From: JBGVMW01 sp045125095
GTDB lineage: Bacteria > Bacillota > Clostridia > Lachnospirales > Lachnospiraceae
DNA length: 6,701 bases
Reading direction: 5' to 3'
Assembly: GCA_045125095.1 (NCBI GenBank)
Contig: JBGVMW010000181.1
Location: forward strand, 1 to 6,701
A program made the translations under genes and the position numbers. Each line of letters opens with the position of its first letter. Position 1 is the first letter of the stretch. The notes below the pieces were generated by a model that was not told the DNA's origin, made no database searches, and saw nothing but the letters and a program-made list of their open reading frames with translations. This document shows, in pieces, positions 1-6,550 of this stretch.

Positions 1-8
1 CTGCTTAC

Positions 9-122
9 TACATAGTCTATATTTGACGCGCTCTCGCTCCCTTCAAACGTAGCGGACACTAAGGCTGCAAAATACACAGCCTAAGTGCCGACGTTTTCAG
101 AGGGTCACATATAGACTATGTA
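9..122. mobile_element. 114-bp MITE-like foldback element (left)
   Basis: Perfect 14-bp terminal inverted repeats, TACATAGTCTATAT at 9-22 and its complement at 109-122, bound an imperfect internal palindrome. The inner stem pairs GGACACTAAGGCTG with CAGCCTAAGTGCC across a short A/T-rich loop, and CCCTTCAAACGT (about 40-51) pairs loosely with ACGTTTTCAGAGGG. Both ends carry TA, consistent with a TA target duplication of the IS630/Tc1-mariner type. There is no coding capacity. A structured RNA or a bidirectional transcription barrier is an alternative reading. Confidence 0.6.
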
Positions 123-159
123 GCAAACAGCTATCTGTCACAAACAATTCTGACAATTC
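9..159 (+). repeat. Left copy of 151-bp flanking inverted repeat
   Basis: Positions 9-159 match the reverse complement of 6551-6701 with 4 mismatches and no gaps (about 97% identity). The copy has a 114-bp foldback core (9-122) and a 37-bp tail (123-159) containing CACAAACAATTCTGACAATTC. Bases 1-8 (CTGCTTAC) are the outer flank and nearly mirror GCAAACAG at 123-130. The tail stops immediately before the kinase stop codon (160-162), so the repeat begins exactly at the 3' end of that gene. No transposase is present. The foldback may also act as a transcription barrier for the kinase gene, though no U-run is visible. Confidence 0.92.
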
Positions 160-2787
160 CTAAAGAATACTTTTCAGCTTTGTTAATACATCCACATATT
201 TTTCACATACCTTTGCATGATATGCTTCTACATACTCCCAATTATTATCCTTACATGCCTGTTCTAATTGCTTTGCCTGCTCAGATAAATCTCGTAAGCC
301 AATGGTAAGAGAACTACTTTTTACTCCATGAATCAAAATCTGGTAGTTTCGAATATCTTTATCCTGAAAAAATGCAGACAGCTTTTCTGAAAAATCCTGT
401 TTACAGTAACTTTGTAATGCAATCCGGTAAACCGATTCATCATTGGCACAATACCGTATTCCTACCTCAATATCAATTTCCGGTATCAACTGTTTTAACT
501 GTGCAAGCATGGTTAATTTTTCATTATTATCTGTATTATTTTCCATCGTAAGGTGCAATTTTTCTTTTGGTAGATACTTCATAATGATACTTTCTAAGAC
601 AGTTCCCTCTATCGGTTTAGAAATATAATCTACAAATCCCGCCTGTAAATACATTTCCTTCACGCCAGCAATGGCATTGGCTGTCAACGCAATTACCGGC
701 GTATGCACATTCAAACTGTCCGCCATACTCATCATGTGTTGCAACGTTTCCACACCATCCATATCCGGCATCATATGATCCATGAAAATAATATCATATC
801 TTTTTTCTTTTGCTTTTTGCAAACATTCCTGTCCACTTTTTGCTGTATCAATCTGAATTTTTGTTTCTTCCAACAAGCATTGTATGACTACCTGATTCAT
901 ATTGATATCATCCACAACCAGAATACTTGCATCTGGTGCTTCAAATTGTTTTTGATAATTCGACTTCACATTCGGTTTATCATGATTATCTTTATGAAAC
1001 TCACCCATTGGACTGGCGTCTATGATTTTCTGCATGAATTTGACGATGAAACAGGAACCTGCTCCATACGTACTTTGTACCTGTATCGTTCCGCCCATCA
1101 AATCAACTAATTGTTTTGTGATAGCAAGTCCCAGACCCGTTCCTTCAATGGCTTTGTTTTTCTTTAAATCCACTCGTTGGAATGCATCAAAGAGTTTATC
1201 TATGTTCTCTTTTTTCACACCAATTCCCGTATCTTTGACAGACACCTCTAATACCAGCCTGTCTCCTATCTCTCGTCCATCAAAATGCAATGTAACGCTT
1301 CCCTCCTGGGTGTATTTGATGGCATTGGTAAGGAGATTTATGATAACCTGTCGAATCCGAAATTCATCTCCATACAATACACTTGGAAGATTTTCATTAT
1401 TTTTTACAATCAAGTCCAACCCTTTTTCATTCGCTCTCTCAGACACCATCATATAGCAGTCGTACAGCAACTGTTTTAATTCATATTCTCCCTCCGCTAA
1501 CTCCATCTTGCCGAATTCGATTTTTGATAAATCTAAAATGTCATTTACAATGGAGAGCAAGGTTTTACTGGCAAACTGAATATTTCTGGAATATTCCTGT
1601 ATTTCCGGCACCTCTGCCTTTCGCAAAACCATTTCATTCATACCCATTATCGCATTAATCGGCGTGCGAATCTCATGGGACATATTGGATAAAAATGCAG
1701 TTTTTGCCTGACTTGCTTTATCCGCTTCCTCTTTTAACTCCTGCATCTTCAAAGTCTGTTGTCTCTCTTTTGTCAATTCCAACAAAAGCAGATAATATCC
1801 CGTCAATTTATTATCTACAATCACATCATTGACAGAAATATCAAATACCCGCTCTCGTATCTCTATTTCACATTCTTCCCGTTCCTTTAACTTTTTCGCC
1901 AAATCGTCATTTATAATCTGTTCCTCGATAATGGAATCTCCATGTTCTAACTTACTTATCTCAGGAATCAATGCTTTGGCACTGTCATTTGCACCGATAT
2001 ATTGATATTCTTTGTTCATAATCACAACCGGTTCTTTCATTTGTCGCACAATATCTGCATACGCAACATATACATCCTCAAATACTCGCATATACACCAC
2101 ACCAAAAAATAATATTGCACATGAAATGGCAGTGGAAGCCGGAACCGGATCATACCCCTTTAAAGAACCAGAAACCAACCCAATATAGGATATATTAGGA
2201 AACAGGATTCCCAAAAGAATCAATCCATACTTTCTTCTTATGGTATTCGTTCTAGCACGCTTCATTTCACCAATGCAAATGAATATGCTAATTAATAGTT
2301 CCACTACAATTTTAAATATCCCTATATAATACAGGATTCCTCTTCCTAAGACTAGTTTCACAGTATCACGAACTATGCAATACTCAACACTTGTATAATA
2401 CAAGGCAGTATATTCCCACATCCATACACCAAGTAGCATACACGTATCTATCGCAATCATTCCCCATTTAATTCCTCTTGGCATTTGTTTATTGCAATAG
2501 ACCAAGACAAAAAACAAGAACACTGTGGATACATATGATGCGCCAATATATTCCACCTTCAATGCAATACTTGCCTCATTGAGATTTTGAGACTGCAACA
2601 AGAAGAAGTAGCCTGCATTTTGTATCAACGCCAATCCAGAAGCCAATAACAACCATTGAATCACATCATTGACTTTTTTAGATAAAAGCATCAATACAAA
2701 AATGCCACATATAAGAACCATACACAATTGAAAAATAACAGGTCCTTTTGAAATCGTTTCCATAAACGCGATATGTTCGTCCCTCAT
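160..2787 (-). CDS. Seven-TM hybrid sensor histidine kinase with receiver and HPt domains
   Basis: Membrane sensor kinase of 875 residues carrying a multistep phosphorelay in one chain. Seven hydrophobic segments (about residues 16-36, 41-64, 81-98, 107-124, 149-172, 187-207, 217-234) resemble the N-terminal 7TM region of some histidine kinases. A possible PAS-like stretch (about 248-340) and a short coiled coil (about 337-362) follow. HisKA has the motif NMSHEIRTP with phosphoacceptor His371. The ATPase domain shows N-box Asn488, G1 DTGIG (519-523) and G2 GTGLGL (549-554). The receiver (about 620-740) has acidic Asp626/627, phosphoacceptor Asp670, Thr702 and Lys724. A C-terminal HPt domain (about 765-875) has His820 in IHGVKSS. 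All key residues are present, so it looks active. The start is supported by a GGGGG site 8 nt upstream; Met9 lacks a well-spaced site. No response regulator gene is adjacent, so the final target is unlinked. The signal sensed is unknown. Confidence 0.93.
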   Translation of the reverse strand: MRDEHIAFMETISKGPVIFQLCMVLICGIFVLMLLSKKVNDVIQWLLLASGLALIQNAGYFFLLQSQNLNEASIALKVEYIGASYVSTVFLFFVLVYCNKQMPRGIKWGMIAIDTCMLLGVWMWEYTALYYTSVEYCIVRDTVKLVLGRGILYYIGIFKIVVELLISIFICIGEMKRARTNTIRRKYGLILLGILFPNISYIGLVSGSLKGYDPVPASTAISCAILFFGVVYMRVFEDVYVAYADIVRQMKEPVVIMNKEYQYIGANDSAKALIPEISKLEHGDSIIEEQIINDDLAKKLKEREECEIEIRERVFDISVNDVIVDNKLTGYYLLLLELTKERQQTLKMQELKEEADKASQAKTAFLSNMSHEIRTPINAIMGMNEMVLRKAEVPEIQEYSRNIQFASKTLLSIVNDILDLSKIEFGKMELAEGEYELKQLLYDCYMMVSERANEKGLDLIVKNNENLPSVLYGDEFRIRQVIINLLTNAIKYTQEGSVTLHFDGREIGDRLVLEVSVKDTGIGVKKENIDKLFDAFQRVDLKKNKAIEGTGLGLAITKQLVDLMGGTIQVQSTYGAGSCFIVKFMQKIIDASPMGEFHKDNHDKPNVKSNYQKQFEAPDASILVVDDINMNQVVIQCLLEETKIQIDTAKSGQECLQKAKEKRYDIIFMDHMMPDMDGVETLQHMMSMADSLNVHTPVIALTANAIAGVKEMYLQAGFVDYISKPIEGTVLESIIMKYLPKEKLHLTMENNTDNNEKLTMLAQLKQLIPEIDIEVGIRYCANDESVYRIALQSYCKQDFSEKLSAFFQDKDIRNYQILIHGVKSSSLTIGLRDLSEQAKQLEQACKDNNWEYVEAYHAKVCEKYVDVLTKLKSIL

Positions 2788-2795
2788 ATACTACA

Positions 2796-2800
2796 CCCCC
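2796..2800 (-). promoter_or_regulatory. Weak ribosome binding site deciding the kinase start
   Basis: GGGGG followed by TG on the minus strand, with 8 nt between it and ATG 2787. It is a non-canonical but G-rich site. The alternative ATG at 2763 has only GAGGG about 17 nt away, too distant, so the upstream start is preferred. Confidence 0.5.
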
Positions 2801-2822
2801 AAACGCTGCCCTATTTCTTTCT

Positions 2823-2852
2823 ATTTTATCATATTCTTCACTCCTTTTACAA
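2823..2852 (-). promoter_or_regulatory. Candidate promoter of the sensor kinase gene
   Basis: On the minus strand -35 TTGTAA (2847-2852) and -10 TAAAAT (2823-2828) are 18 bp apart. The -10 is extended by TG one base upstream (TGATAAAAT). It begins right after the preceding terminator and would give a leader of about 30 nt before the kinase ATG, supporting independent transcription of the kinase. Confidence 0.55.
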
Positions 2853-2861
2853 GACTATGAG

Positions 2862-2896
2862 AAAAGGGCGCAACACCATATGCTGATGTCGCACCC
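2862..2896 (-). terminator. Intrinsic terminator after the Ig-like protein gene
   Basis: On the minus strand GGGTGCGACATCA (2896-2884) and TGGTGTTGCGCCC (2878-2866) form a continuous 13-bp stem with three G-U pairs and a 5-nt loop, followed by TTTT (2865-2862). Read on the plus strand the same positions give A-C mismatches, so the structure is directional and fits the minus-strand gene ending at 2965, about 70 bp upstream. Confidence 0.72.
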
Positions 2897-2964
2897 TGCA
2901 TTACGAATTCGTTTATTTCATAACTCCTTGTGAGCCGATTTGTGTGATTCATTCCCCTTTAGTA

Positions 2965-4272
2965 TTAGTGGATATCTTCCAGCATCTGTAACATTGTGGG
3001 ACTATCGTCATTCCAGTCTACATAATAGCAGCTATACCAGATTCTACCAATTTTCTTTCCATTATCACTAGAAAATAAAAGATAATCTCCGCCTCCTGCA
3101 CTCTTAATATTTCGGTACGGATACCGTTCTTCGAGTAATTTTCCACGTTGCAATATCAGTTCATCTGTAAAGTCGATGGGCTTATTGCCATTACCTAACT
3201 TGATTTCATGATCATACTCTAGCAGCGTAATGATAACATCACCATAATCCATCACCGAATTGATATCTTTAAAATATCCATGTTTCTTTATAGTAGAAAG
3301 AGTTGGTTTATATCCCTTAGAAAGTCCTCCCCATGGCTTGCCACCAACAACCGTAAGCTTACATGTATATTTCTTACCACTTTTACTGGTACATGTAATC
3401 GTAGTTTTTCCGGTTCCTAACATTTTTAGGTTTCCCAGCCTACCATAGTTTTCAACCTTGCACACCTTCTCATTAGAAGATTTCCAGCTTTTCACATCAA
3501 TTCCTGCTGCCACAAGCGGAAAATAGGTATAAAAGCCCTGATTTTTCCCTGTATAATAATAGGTTGTCAGCTTCGTGTAATTCAGTCCACTCTTTTTTAC
3601 TTTCATCTTGTAGGTATATGTTTTTCCATCATCTGCAACACAGGAAATGGTTGTTGTTCCTGGTTTCTTTGTTTTCACAAGACCTGTTTTTTTGTTTATG
3701 ATTGCAACCGATTTATCAGATGAAGAATAGCTTACACCCGTGGCATTTCCCTTCATGCTAAATGTATATTTGTTGTTGTCGTAATAGACATCATCCTCAC
3801 AATCAAGCTCGGCATTTTTTACTGTTACTTTAAATTTGAAAGTTTTATTTAGAAGACTGGATTTCACCGTTATGGTTGCCGTACCTTCTGACACTCCTAA
3901 TAAGGTAACTCTGGCACTTCCTACTTTTTTTCCGGATGTTTCATATGTTTTATTTCCTTCTTCGTCATTGTGCGTCATCGTCACAAAACTGACCACAGAA
4001 GCATCACTTGACTTGTATACTAAATCATTACAAATCTTATCATATGCCTTCTCAAACGCAGCATCACTATAACCCATTTTTGTATATATGACATGCATGA
4101 ACTGTGAGATATCTGTCTGATTCAAATACACTGTCATATCTGACCTATGAAGAAATAAAGTAAAACGCGAATATATGCTATCCGCATATACTTCCGTCGT
4201 TCCTGTAAACAATATAGAAAGAACGAGACACATTGATAGTACCAGTGCTTTTACTTTTTTAAATTTACCCAT
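2965..4272 (-). CDS. Secreted Ig-like (Big_2-type) repeat protein with unassigned C-terminal domain
   Basis: Predicted exported protein of 435 residues. A signal peptide has a lysine-rich start (MGKFKKVK), a hydrophobic core (about 9-22) and a likely cleavage after Ala30 (VYA before DS). Three bacterial Ig-like units follow, at about 45-152, 155-226 and 228-308. The second and third show the usual pattern: an SS(D/N) turn, a V.xI/V strand, a G.(V/L) step, then GTTTISC or GKTTITC and a final K(M/L).V strand. The first is longer and degenerate. Residues about 312-435 form a further region, rich in aromatic and acidic residues, that I do not recognise. There is no LPXTG sorting signal and no C-terminal membrane anchor, so the protein is probably released or held non-covalently. 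The start is set by AGGAGGGG just upstream. It has its own promoter and terminator, so it is likely monocistronic. An adhesin, envelope or ligand-binding role is only a guess. Confidence 0.85.
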   Translation of the reverse strand: MGKFKKVKALVLSMCLVLSILFTGTTEVYADSIYSRFTLFLHRSDMTVYLNQTDISQFMHVIYTKMGYSDAAFEKAYDKICNDLVYKSSDASVVSFVTMTHNDEEGNKTYETSGKKVGSARVTLLGVSEGTATITVKSSLLNKTFKFKVTVKNAELDCEDDVYYDNNKYTFSMKGNATGVSYSSSDKSVAIINKKTGLVKTKKPGTTTISCVADDGKTYTYKMKVKKSGLNYTKLTTYYYTGKNQGFYTYFPLVAAGIDVKSWKSSNEKVCKVENYGRLGNLKMLGTGKTTITCTSKSGKKYTCKLTVVGGKPWGGLSKGYKPTLSTIKKHGYFKDINSVMDYGDVIITLLEYDHEIKLGNGNKPIDFTDELILQRGKLLEERYPYRNIKSAGGGDYLLFSSDNGKKIGRIWYSCYYVDWNDDSPTMLQMLEDIH

Positions 4273-4276
4273 AAAA

Positions 4277-4284
4277 CCCCTCCT
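4277..4284 (-). promoter_or_regulatory. Ribosome binding site of the Ig-like protein gene
   Basis: AGGAGGGG on the minus strand precedes the ATG by a TTTT spacer. The AGGAGG core is 6 nt from the start codon, a strong site that fixes the start at 4272. Confidence 0.8.
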
Positions 4285-4319
4285 GTTTTTCCCTCTGGTA
4301 ATTTTTACTATGCATTTTT

Positions 4320-4348
4320 ATTATACCATGTATTTTTTACATCAGCAA
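4320..4348 (-). promoter_or_regulatory. Extended -10 promoter of the Ig-like protein gene
   Basis: Reading the minus strand, a perfect extended -10 (TGGTATAAT, hexamer at 4320-4325) lies 17 bp from a weak -35 TTGCTG (4343-4348). Transcription would start near 4313, giving a leader of about 40 nt that contains the ribosome binding site. The spacer holds a short palindrome, ATGTA and TACAT around five A residues, which could be an operator or chance in A/T-rich DNA. Confidence 0.65.
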
Positions 4349-4411
4349 CCGTACAATAATCCTGATAATCCAAAACAGGAAGAATACCAGCATTCCAATG
4401 TTTACAAAAAT

Positions 4412-4428
4412 AGTAGCGAAGCGCTACT
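4412..4428 (-). terminator. Intrinsic terminator after yolD-like gene
   Basis: On the minus strand a perfect 7-bp stem, AGTAGCG and CGCTACT, closes a 3-nt CTT loop and is followed by A and TTTTT (4406-4410). The stem starts at the last base of the yolD TGA stop codon. It ends the polymerase-yolD transcription unit and separates it from the Ig-like gene's promoter. Confidence 0.8.
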
Positions 4429-4856
4429 CATTCAAACAAATCACTTTCCACTTCATATATCTGTTCAATTGGGATAACTGTATTATCATTCATAATTATC
4501 CTATGCTCATATGCATCCATTCGCTTCACGCTTCCTGTGCAGGATGCATAAGTTCCGCCGGATTTTTTTTCGTCAGGTACAAAGTAGGTAATGAAAACGG
4601 TTACATCTGTACCAATATTTTCTTTGATAATCTGCAATTTTTCATTTAATCTTGCCTTTACCTCTTCATCTAACTCTAATTTCTCATCTGTCAGACGCGC
4701 CGTTTCCTTGATTGCTGCATCATGTCCGGTCAGGGCTGCGAAGGGCGAAAACTGCGCAGCCCTGTCATATAGTGGCATACGTGGATGTCTGTTTGATGTT
4801 GGGTGTGGTAAATTGATGATATCATCATAACGATGCGGATCGTTCTCTACTATCAT
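4428..4856 (-). CDS. YolD-like protein, partner of Y-family polymerase
   Basis: YolD-family protein of 142 residues from the chosen start. The family is small, of uncertain biochemistry, and typically encoded next to UvrX-type Y-family polymerases in Firmicutes; it has been proposed to play a UmuD-like accessory role. The recognisable block is near the N-terminus: HPRMPLYDRAAQFSPFAALT followed by GHDAAIKETAR. A charged, probably helical stretch follows (LDEEVKARLNEKLQIIKENI), then a beta-rich C-terminal half (VTVFITYFVPD through IPIEQIYEV). An in-frame ATG 30 bases further upstream (4886) would add MCCPRKEKWN but has no ribosome binding site. ATG 4856 has AAGGAG at 9 nt spacing and is preferred. 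The gene is 108 bp downstream of the polymerase in the same direction, and its stop codon abuts an intrinsic terminator, suggesting the end of a two-gene operon. Such pairs usually sit closer together; here a repeat occupies the gap. Confidence 0.85.
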   Translation of the reverse strand: MIVENDPHRYDDIINLPHPTSNRHPRMPLYDRAAQFSPFAALTGHDAAIKETARLTDEKLELDEEVKARLNEKLQIIKENIGTDVTVFITYFVPDEKKSGGTYASCTGSVKRMDAYEHRIIMNDNTVIPIEQIYEVESDLFE

Positions 4857-4865
4857 ATTCCATTT

Positions 4866-4871
4866 CTCCTT
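4866..4871 (-). promoter_or_regulatory. Ribosome binding site deciding the yolD start
   Basis: AAGGAG on the minus strand lies 9 nt before ATG 4856. It falls inside the reading frame opened by the upstream ATG at 4886, which itself has no such site, so translation most likely begins at 4856. Confidence 0.7.
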
Positions 4872-4897
4872 TCGAGGGCAACACATGTTAGATAATT

Positions 4898-4951
4898 AGC
4901 TGTTTGCTACATAGTAAGCAGCTATTTGCACAAACAATTCTGACAACTCAC
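4898..4951 (+). repeat. Core-less relative of the flanking repeat between polymerase and yolD
   Basis: Arms AGCTGTTTGC (4898-4907) and GTAAGCAGCT (4914-4923) flank TACATA (4908-4913) and form a 10-bp hairpin if two G-U pairs are allowed on the plus strand. The tail from 4921 to about 4951 matches the left-copy tail (CACAAACAATTCTGACAA is identical), with one base deleted. The 114-bp foldback seen in the other copies is absent. The arm sequences are swapped relative to the tail when compared with the full copies. Weaker similarity to the right copy may extend to 4966, inside the polymerase stop codon. Confidence 0.8.
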
Positions 4952-4964
4952 CCCCTTGTTGGCG

Positions 4965-6491
4965 TTATGCTTTATGACCTCCAATCTGCTCGTTTCGCTC
5001 TTTTGCTGTAGCGCCTTCCTCCAGGTTGATTCCCTTTAAAATAGCATTTTTACCGAATTTTTTCTTGATATCAAGCATTGCTTTTTGCATATTCTTTTCC
5101 CGTTCTAACGCAGCATCTTCTTCAGCTTGCTTTCTTTGAAGCTCCTCATAATCTGTAAACAAATCTAATTGCTCATATTCGTTTTTCTTAACTACCGTGT
5201 TCTCGCTAACAATCCGATTGGCTGTTATGTTGATACGTCTGACAAGCAGATTCTTATCCACAATTCTATCGTATAGTTCCGTAACTGCCTTACTTATAAG
5301 TCTGGTAGATGAGGTCTGACGGTCAAGGTTAGTTGTCCCGTGAGCGTGCTTTGGAACCTTTCTTCCATAATGGTCGGTAGTGACTGCACCTTTGTACATA
5401 CTTCTCCGCTTCGGGTCTGTCAGATTCTCTATATCATAACCAACCGTTAGTACCATCTGGTCTGTTACCAGTCCCTTGTCTACCAGGTCAAGCACCAAAA
5501 GCTCCGTCATTTCCTTTACTATCAATCTCGCCTTTTCATAGGTATAAGGACACTTAAGAACCTGACCGGAACATAAGCTGTTTGTTGCAGGTTTGTAGGC
5601 TTTGATTTCTGCCATCGTGCAAGGCTCGTATCCCCAGGCGTGGTCTATGAGCAATTCTGCATTGATACCAAATAACTTATAGAGCAGTTCCTCATTATGA
5701 TATTCGTTTGGCTTACCTATGGAGCATCTCGCAATATCTCCCATTGTGTACAATCCATTTTCTTCTAATTTCTTTGCATAACCTCTACCAACACGCCAAA
5801 AGTCGGTCAACGGTCTATGGTTCCAGAGCAATCTGCGATAAGACATTTCATCCAGTTCAGCTATTCTCACTTCATCTTTATCCGGTCTGGTATGCTTTGC
5901 CACGATATCCATAGCAACTTTGCAGAGATACATATTTGTGCCGATTCCTGCCGTAGCAGTGATTCCGGTTGTCTGTAAAATGTCTTGTATTACTGTTTTG
6001 GCAAACTCCCAGGGTGTCATATTATAGACTTTCAAATAAGAAGTCACATCCATAAATACTTCATCAATGGAATAGACATGAATATCCTCTGGCGCAACAT
6101 ACTTCAGATACACATCATAAATTCGTGTACTATATTCCATATAGCATGCCATTCTCGGAGGTGCAATGATATAATCTAATGCAAATGACGGATTCTCTTT
6201 CAGTTCTAAATCATTCCATGAGGAACCCTCAAACCTCCGATTAGGAGCGATTTGTTTACGTTTTTCATTTGCTTCTTTTACTTTTTGTACAACTTCAAAT
6301 AATCGCGGTCGTCCAGGAATACCGTAAGACTTGAGTGATGGGGAAACTGCAAGGCAAATCGTTTTCTCTGTCCTGCCGGAATCTGCCACAACCAGATTGG
6401 TGGTTAAGGGATCCAAATTCCGCTCCCTGCATTCAACAGATGCAAAAAACGATTTTAAGTCAATTGCAATATAGGCTTTATTATCCGACAT
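4965..6491 (-). CDS. UvrX/UmuC-like Y-family translesion DNA polymerase
   Basis: Error-prone DNA polymerase of 508 residues, expected to copy past template damage. The palm motif IAIDLKSFFASVE holds catalytic Asp11 and a likely steric-gate Phe16. The second motif YSIDEVFMDVT holds Asp143 and Glu144. AGIGTNMYLCKVAMDIVAKH (181-200) is typical of the family, with a helix-hairpin-helix-like thumb at about 228-260. A little-finger region spans about 300-430 (TNSLCSGQVL through RRINITANRIV). QLDLF (441-445) matches the beta-clamp-binding consensus. A charged coiled stretch (about 447-480) and the tail KKFGKNAILKGINLEEGAT complete it; the chain is longer than B. subtilis UvrX (about 416 residues), mostly through this C-terminal part. 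The first ATG has AAGGAG at 8 nt spacing. I see no clear LexA box upstream. The downstream yolD-like gene fits a damage-tolerance operon. All catalytic residues are intact. Confidence 0.93.
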   Translation of the reverse strand: MSDNKAYIAIDLKSFFASVECRERNLDPLTTNLVVADSGRTEKTICLAVSPSLKSYGIPGRPRLFEVVQKVKEANEKRKQIAPNRRFEGSSWNDLELKENPSFALDYIIAPPRMACYMEYSTRIYDVYLKYVAPEDIHVYSIDEVFMDVTSYLKVYNMTPWEFAKTVIQDILQTTGITATAGIGTNMYLCKVAMDIVAKHTRPDKDEVRIAELDEMSYRRLLWNHRPLTDFWRVGRGYAKKLEENGLYTMGDIARCSIGKPNEYHNEELLYKLFGINAELLIDHAWGYEPCTMAEIKAYKPATNSLCSGQVLKCPYTYEKARLIVKEMTELLVLDLVDKGLVTDQMVLTVGYDIENLTDPKRRSMYKGAVTTDHYGRKVPKHAHGTTNLDRQTSSTRLISKAVTELYDRIVDKNLLVRRINITANRIVSENTVVKKNEYEQLDLFTDYEELQRKQAEEDAALEREKNMQKAMLDIKKKFGKNAILKGINLEEGATAKERNEQIGGHKA

Positions 6492-6499
6492 CTTTTACG

Positions 6500-6505
6500 C
6501 TCCTT
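6500..6505 (-). promoter_or_regulatory. Ribosome binding site of the polymerase gene
   Basis: AAGGAG on the minus strand, 8 nt before ATG 6491. The 60 bp between this gene and the right repeat hold no strong promoter: TTGGCG (near 6534-6540) with an AACTAT-like -10 is only a weak possibility. CTAGCTAG near 6542-6549 is a perfect 8-bp palindrome of unknown meaning. Confidence 0.75.
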
Positions 6506-6550
6506 TCTTGTGATAGTTAATAGGTAATTGCGAAACGCCAACTAGCTAGC

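Noticed and set aside
443..1658. Several plus-strand open frames of 60-144 codons opposite the kinase
   Set aside because: They mirror the well-conserved kinase domains on the other strand, overlap one another in different frames, and have no recognisable product. The same applies to the plus-strand frames opposite the other three genes.
2764..2779. CGAAC and CGTTT half-sites on the minus strand near the kinase start, resembling a Gram-positive LexA box
   Set aside because: The spacing between half-sites is wrong for GAAC-N4-GTTC and the sequence lies inside the kinase coding region.
2823..2841. AAGGAG followed at 8 nt by ATG ATA AAA TAG on the minus strand, upstream of the kinase
   Set aside because: It would be a three-codon peptide, and the same bases form the better-supported extended -10 promoter, so it would not be in the transcript.
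4857..4886. Upstream ATG at 4886 adding ten residues (MCCPRKEKWN) to the YolD-like protein
   Set aside because: It has no ribosome binding site, while the ATG at 4856 has AAGGAG at good spacing and the extension does not resemble family N-termini.
4898..4923. Hairpin in the polymerase-yolD gap as an intrinsic terminator
   Set aside because: No U-run follows the stem on the minus strand, and on that strand two stem positions are mismatched.
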